A stretch of DNA of 8,421 bases, taken from Elusimicrobiota bacterium (lineage in GTDB: Bacteria > Elusimicrobiota > Elusimicrobia > F11). The stretch spans positions 1 through 8,421 of the forward strand of contig JAKLIS010000046.1 in the NCBI GenBank assembly GCA_022709485.1. The letters run 5' to 3'. The notes beneath the pieces were generated by a model. That model searched no databases, was not told where the DNA came from, and saw only the letters and a list, made by a program, of their open reading frames with translations. Shown in pieces: positions 6,053 to 8,421 of the stretch. The first letter of the stretch is position 1, and each line of letters opens with the position of its first letter. The position numbers and the translations under genes are program-made.

Positions 6053-6988
6053 ATGACAGGCGATTCAAAGCGCATTCTTGTAATTGATGACGACCTCAGC
6101 CTTGTTGATTTGGTGAAAGAAATCCTGGAAGAGAGCGGGTTTAAAGTGGCCTTTGCCCATGAGGCGGAAGCCGGCCTTAACAAGGCGGTGGAAATCTTGC
6201 CGGACCTGGTTCTTCTGGATGTGAAACTTGGCCATTCAAGCGGTTTTGATGTCTGCAAGAAAATCAAAGAAGATTCAAAACTGAGGCATACTCCCGTCAT
6301 CATGTTGACGGGGCAAGACATGCCCCGTGACGAGTTGGCGGGTTTCAAGGCGGGGGCGGATGATTATGTCACAAAACCTTTTAAACCCAGTCTTTTAATA
6401 GCCCGAATTGTGTCCGCGATGGAGAGATCGGCGCGGGATTTGGACGCAAACACCTTAACTTACCTTCCCGGCAATCGGGTTATTATGGAAGAAATCCGAT
6501 CGCGAATAGAGGGGAAAAAGAAATTTTCAGTTCTCTATCTGGACCTTAATAATTTTAAAGCTTTTAACGACCGTTATGGGTTTGTTCGGGGAGATGAGGC
6601 GATTAAATTATCGGCGGAAATCTTTCAGAAATGTTTGACCCAGCATTCAAAAACGCCTTTTTTTCTAGGTCACGTGGGAGGAGATGACTTTGTGGCCATC
6701 GTTGATTCTCACGATGTCGAGGGCTTGTGCGCGATGATCATCAAGGAATTTGACGACGCCATTTTGAAACTTTATGATGAGGAAGATCGACGGAATAATA
6801 AGATAGTATCTATTGACCGAAAGGGGATGAAGGTGGAGGTTCCTATAATGGGGCTCGCGATTGCCGTCGTCACCAACAAGATGAAATCTTTTAATCATCC
6901 CGGAGAAATTTCATTTATTGCCGGCGATTTGAAAAAATGGGCCAAAGTGGCGGACAAATCCAATTTTGTTATTGATAGAAGGGCGTAA
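6053..6988 (+). CDS. Response regulator with receiver and degenerate GGDEF-like (GGDDF) domain
   Basis: The 311-residue protein has an intact N-terminal receiver (about 6-122): acidic pocket D12/D13, phospho-acceptor D56, T86 and K108. A GGDEF-like domain follows (about 134-300), beginning TLTYLPGNRVIMEE. Compared with active diguanylate cyclases, the signature is GGDDF (209-213), the metal-binding DxD is DLN (164-166), the usual GH after ND is GF, and the Arg before the signature is His. No RxxD inhibitory site is seen upstream of GGDDF. The guanine-contacting ND (172-173) remains. The pattern LPGN, NNFKAFND, GHVGGDDF recalls a recurring non-classical GGDEF group in environmental bacteria. 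It may bind a nucleotide or act by protein contact rather than make c-di-GMP; loss of activity is inferred from substitutions, not shown. The ATG at 6053 has no nearby Shine-Dalgarno sequence, and the kinase stop is 8 bp upstream, so coupled translation is likely. The upstream kinase is its probable phosphodonor. Confidence 0.9.
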   Translation: MTGDSKRILVIDDDLSLVDLVKEILEESGFKVAFAHEAEAGLNKAVEILPDLVLLDVKLGHSSGFDVCKKIKEDSKLRHTPVIMLTGQDMPRDELAGFKAGADDYVTKPFKPSLLIARIVSAMERSARDLDANTLTYLPGNRVIMEEIRSRIEGKKKFSVLYLDLNNFKAFNDRYGFVRGDEAIKLSAEIFQKCLTQHSKTPFFLGHVGGDDFVAIVDSHDVEGLCAMIIKEFDDAILKLYDEEDRRNNKIVSIDRKGMKVEVPIMGLAIAVVTNKMKSFNHPGEISFIAGDLKKWAKVADKSNFVIDRRA

Positions 6989-7008
6989 AGTTATTATTTT
7001 TTGTTTTT

Positions 7009-7013
7009 AGGAG
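7009..7013 (+). promoter_or_regulatory. Ribosome binding site deciding the GTG start at 7020
   Basis: AGGAG lies 6 nt before GTG 7020-7022, which sets the start of the OmpR-type regulator immediately before the receiver motif KKRILIVDDE. Confidence 0.7.
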
Positions 7014-7019
7014 ACCCAA

Positions 7020-7712
7020 GTGGCTAAAAAACGAATTCTTATAGTCGATGACGAGCCTCAAATTTGTCAACTTGTAAAAGATCTGCTTGAGGAAAGCGGA
7101 TTTACCGCCACCACCGCCCACTCAACGGACGAAGCTTTCCAAAAAATAAAAATCACTCCGCCGGATTTGATTCTTCTGGACGTTCGATTGCCCACCATCG
7201 GAGGCCTCGAATTTTGCCGTCACATAAAGCAAGACGGTCGCACCTCTAAAATCCCCATCATTATGTTGACGGTCCAAGACACTGAGACAGACAAGGTGAT
7301 TGGGCTTGAAGTGGGGGCGGACGATTATTTAACTAAGCCGTTTGGGAATCGAGAGCTTCTGGCTCGAATCAAAGCCGTTTTTAGGCGCGTCGAAATGAAT
7401 AAGTCTGAAGGGGAAAGCACGATGAAGGTGGGGCCCCTTGAGATTGATCTTGAAATGCATGAAGTGAAAAATAAAAATAAAGACGTTCTTCTCACGCCCA
7501 AAGAATTTGAGCTCCTCGTCACCCTGGCCAAAAACAGAAACAAAGCGCTTCGTCGGGAAGCGCTCATGTCTGCCGTTTGGGGGTACGATTATCCTGGGAC
7601 ATTGGGAACGATTGACGTCCATATTAGACACCTGAGGAAAAAACTCGGTGATGCCGGCGCCTATATCAAAACTCTCATTGGAGTTGGGTATCGGATGGAC
7701 GATAAAATCTGA
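7020..7712 (+). CDS. OmpR/PhoB-family DNA-binding response regulator
   Basis: The 230-residue protein has the normal length and order for this family: receiver domain (about 4-120) with D10/D11, phospho-acceptor D54, T84 and K106, then a winged-helix trans-regulatory domain (about 135-228). The effector domain shows LLTPKEFELLVTLA (157-170), the turn-helix region REALMSAVWGYD, the recognition-helix segment TIDVHIRHLRKKLG (197-210) and the wing IKTLIGVGYRM. It is therefore expected to bind DNA as a phosphorylated dimer and change transcription, possibly including this operon; no clear direct-repeat operator was identified. The receiver closely resembles that of the preceding GGDDF regulator (shared EESGF, LLDV, GADDY, TKPF), suggesting tandem duplication. 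The GTG start is supported by AGGAG 6 nt upstream. The kinase at 4542-6044 is the likely cognate partner by position. Confidence 0.94.
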   Translation: MAKKRILIVDDEPQICQLVKDLLEESGFTATTAHSTDEAFQKIKITPPDLILLDVRLPTIGGLEFCRHIKQDGRTSKIPIIMLTVQDTETDKVIGLEVGADDYLTKPFGNRELLARIKAVFRRVEMNKSEGESTMKVGPLEIDLEMHEVKNKNKDVLLTPKEFELLVTLAKNRNKALRREALMSAVWGYDYPGTLGTIDVHIRHLRKKLGDAGAYIKTLIGVGYRMDDKI

Positions 7713-7733
7713 ACTCCCATTGAATGATTATTA

Positions 7734-8421
7734 ATGAGCTCCGCCCCGGCCGCCAATCCTTCTCCTTCCTCCTTCGTCGAACCAGCCACGCATAATCGAA
7801 TTCTTGTCGTTGATGATGAAACCATATCCCGGGAACTCTGCCGCGATTTTCTCCAAGTGGACGGCTATGTGGTCGATGGTTGCGATTCCGCCGGAAAAGC
7901 GCTCGCCACATTGTCTTTAAAAAAATTTGATCTCGTTTTGGCCGATCTTTCGCTCCCCGATTCGACGGGGGTGAATCTCGTTAAAGAGATCAAATATCAT
8001 TATCCAAGCACCGACGTTATCATCATGACCGCCTTCGGCTCGGTGAGCACCGCCGTTGAGACCATGCGAGCCGGAGCGTATGATTACATCACCAAACCAT
8101 TTCCCCGGGATCTTTTGCGGGTGACAGTGAAGCGTTGCCTCGAACATCATTCCTTGCGGCAGGAAATTTCAAAAATGCAGGCTGAGCTTTTTAAAAAAGA
8201 CAAGCTTGCCACTGTCGGTGCCATGGCCGGTGCGATTGCCCATCGAATGAGAAACCCCTTAAGCATCATTCAGATGTGCTCGCAATACCTGGAAAAAAAA
8301 GTGGGAGACAACCGGGAATATCTTGAGATTTTGTCCGCCATTCAGGAAAAAGTGAAGACATTGGAAAGTCTCACGAGAGATTTTGTAGAGTTCTCGCGGG
8401 CCTCGCGCATTAAAAAGGCGC
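7734..8421 (+). CDS. Receiver-histidine kinase hybrid, C-terminus outside window
   Basis: This gene is open to the window end (229 complete codons visible). A short, Pro/Ser-rich N-terminus (1-19) leads to a receiver of NtrC-like character (about 21-137): D27/D28, phospho-acceptor D71 in LADLSLPDS, T99 and K121 in ITKPF. A helical linker (about 138-156) leads into a HisKA dimerisation domain with KLATVGAMAGAIAHRMRNPLS, where H170 is the expected phosphorylation site. The usual Glu or Asp after that His is Arg (R171). An ATPase domain should follow beyond the window but is not visible. No membrane helix is present, so it is likely a cytosolic kinase whose activity is set by its own receiver, giving a relay from another kinase. 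ATG 7734-7736 is the first in-frame start after an in-frame stop at 7725-7727; no Shine-Dalgarno sequence is seen. It lies 21 bp after the OmpR-type gene. An NtrC-type activator is excluded in the visible part because HisKA, not a sigma54 AAA domain, follows the receiver. Confidence 0.9.
   Translation, partial: MSSAPAANPSPSSFVEPATHNRILVVDDETISRELCRDFLQVDGYVVDGCDSAGKALATLSLKKFDLVLADLSLPDSTGVNLVKEIKYHYPSTDVIIMTAFGSVSTAVETMRAGAYDYITKPFPRDLLRVTVKRCLEHHSLRQEISKMQAELFKKDKLATVGAMAGAIAHRMRNPLSIIQMCSQYLEKKVGDNREYLEILSAIQEKVKTLESLTRDFVEFSRASRIKKA

Noticed and set aside
5749..6348. 199-codon open frame on the minus strand across the kinase/regulator junction
   Set aside because: It crosses two clear plus-strand genes, has no ribosome site I could support and no recognisable motif.
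6989..7008. T-rich stretch between the GGDDF regulator and the OmpR-type gene, considered as a terminator
   Set aside because: No stable stem precedes the T tract, so it is more likely a simple spacer before the AGGAG ribosome site.

Overview
The window looks like chromosomal DNA of a diderm (Gram-negative type) bacterium. It encodes a periplasmic adaptor protein, a sensor kinase with a periplasmic domain, and an isoprenoid synthase of the squalene/phytoene family. Half of the eight genes appear to start with GTG or TTG. Base composition looks roughly balanced by eye. Gene style (HAMP stubs, a GGDDF-type response regulator, a receiver-kinase hybrid) recalls Deltaproteobacteria, Nitrospirota, Omnitrophota or related uncultured lineages, but no marker fixes the phylum. 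I see no mobile element, tRNA, rRNA or CRISPR array.

Layout. Positions 1-675 (minus strand) hold the N-terminal 225 codons of a squalene/phytoene synthase-like gene whose 3' end lies outside the window. A divergent intergenic region (676-846) carries a good sigma70-type promoter for the plus strand and a -10-like TATAAT facing the synthase. From 847 to the window end, seven plus-strand genes are packed with overlaps or gaps of at most 40 bp and no convincing terminator, so they probably form one operon. They are: a two-helix membrane protein with a charged tail (847-1155); a two-helix membrane protein ending in a HAMP domain with no output domain (1152-1598); a short FtsH-like AAA+/M41 zinc protease (1595-3229); an HlyD/RND-type periplasmic adaptor with an unusual long cytoplasmic N-terminus (3242-4501); a transmembrane sensor histidine kinase (4542-6044); a response regulator with a degenerate GGDEF-like domain (6053-6988); an OmpR/PhoB-type DNA-binding response regulator (7020-7712); and a receiver-histidine kinase hybrid cut by the window end (7734-8421).

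How they may work together (inference). The first three plus-strand genes overlap by 4 bp each and could form a membrane protease complex in which the HAMP stub and the small two-helix protein act as regulators or adaptors of the FtsH-like enzyme. The adaptor protein has no pump gene beside it in the window. The kinase and three receiver proteins downstream form a branched phosphorelay. The arrangement suggests an envelope-sensing module that joins membrane proteolysis to two-component signalling. The individual families are known; I do not know this combination as a described system.
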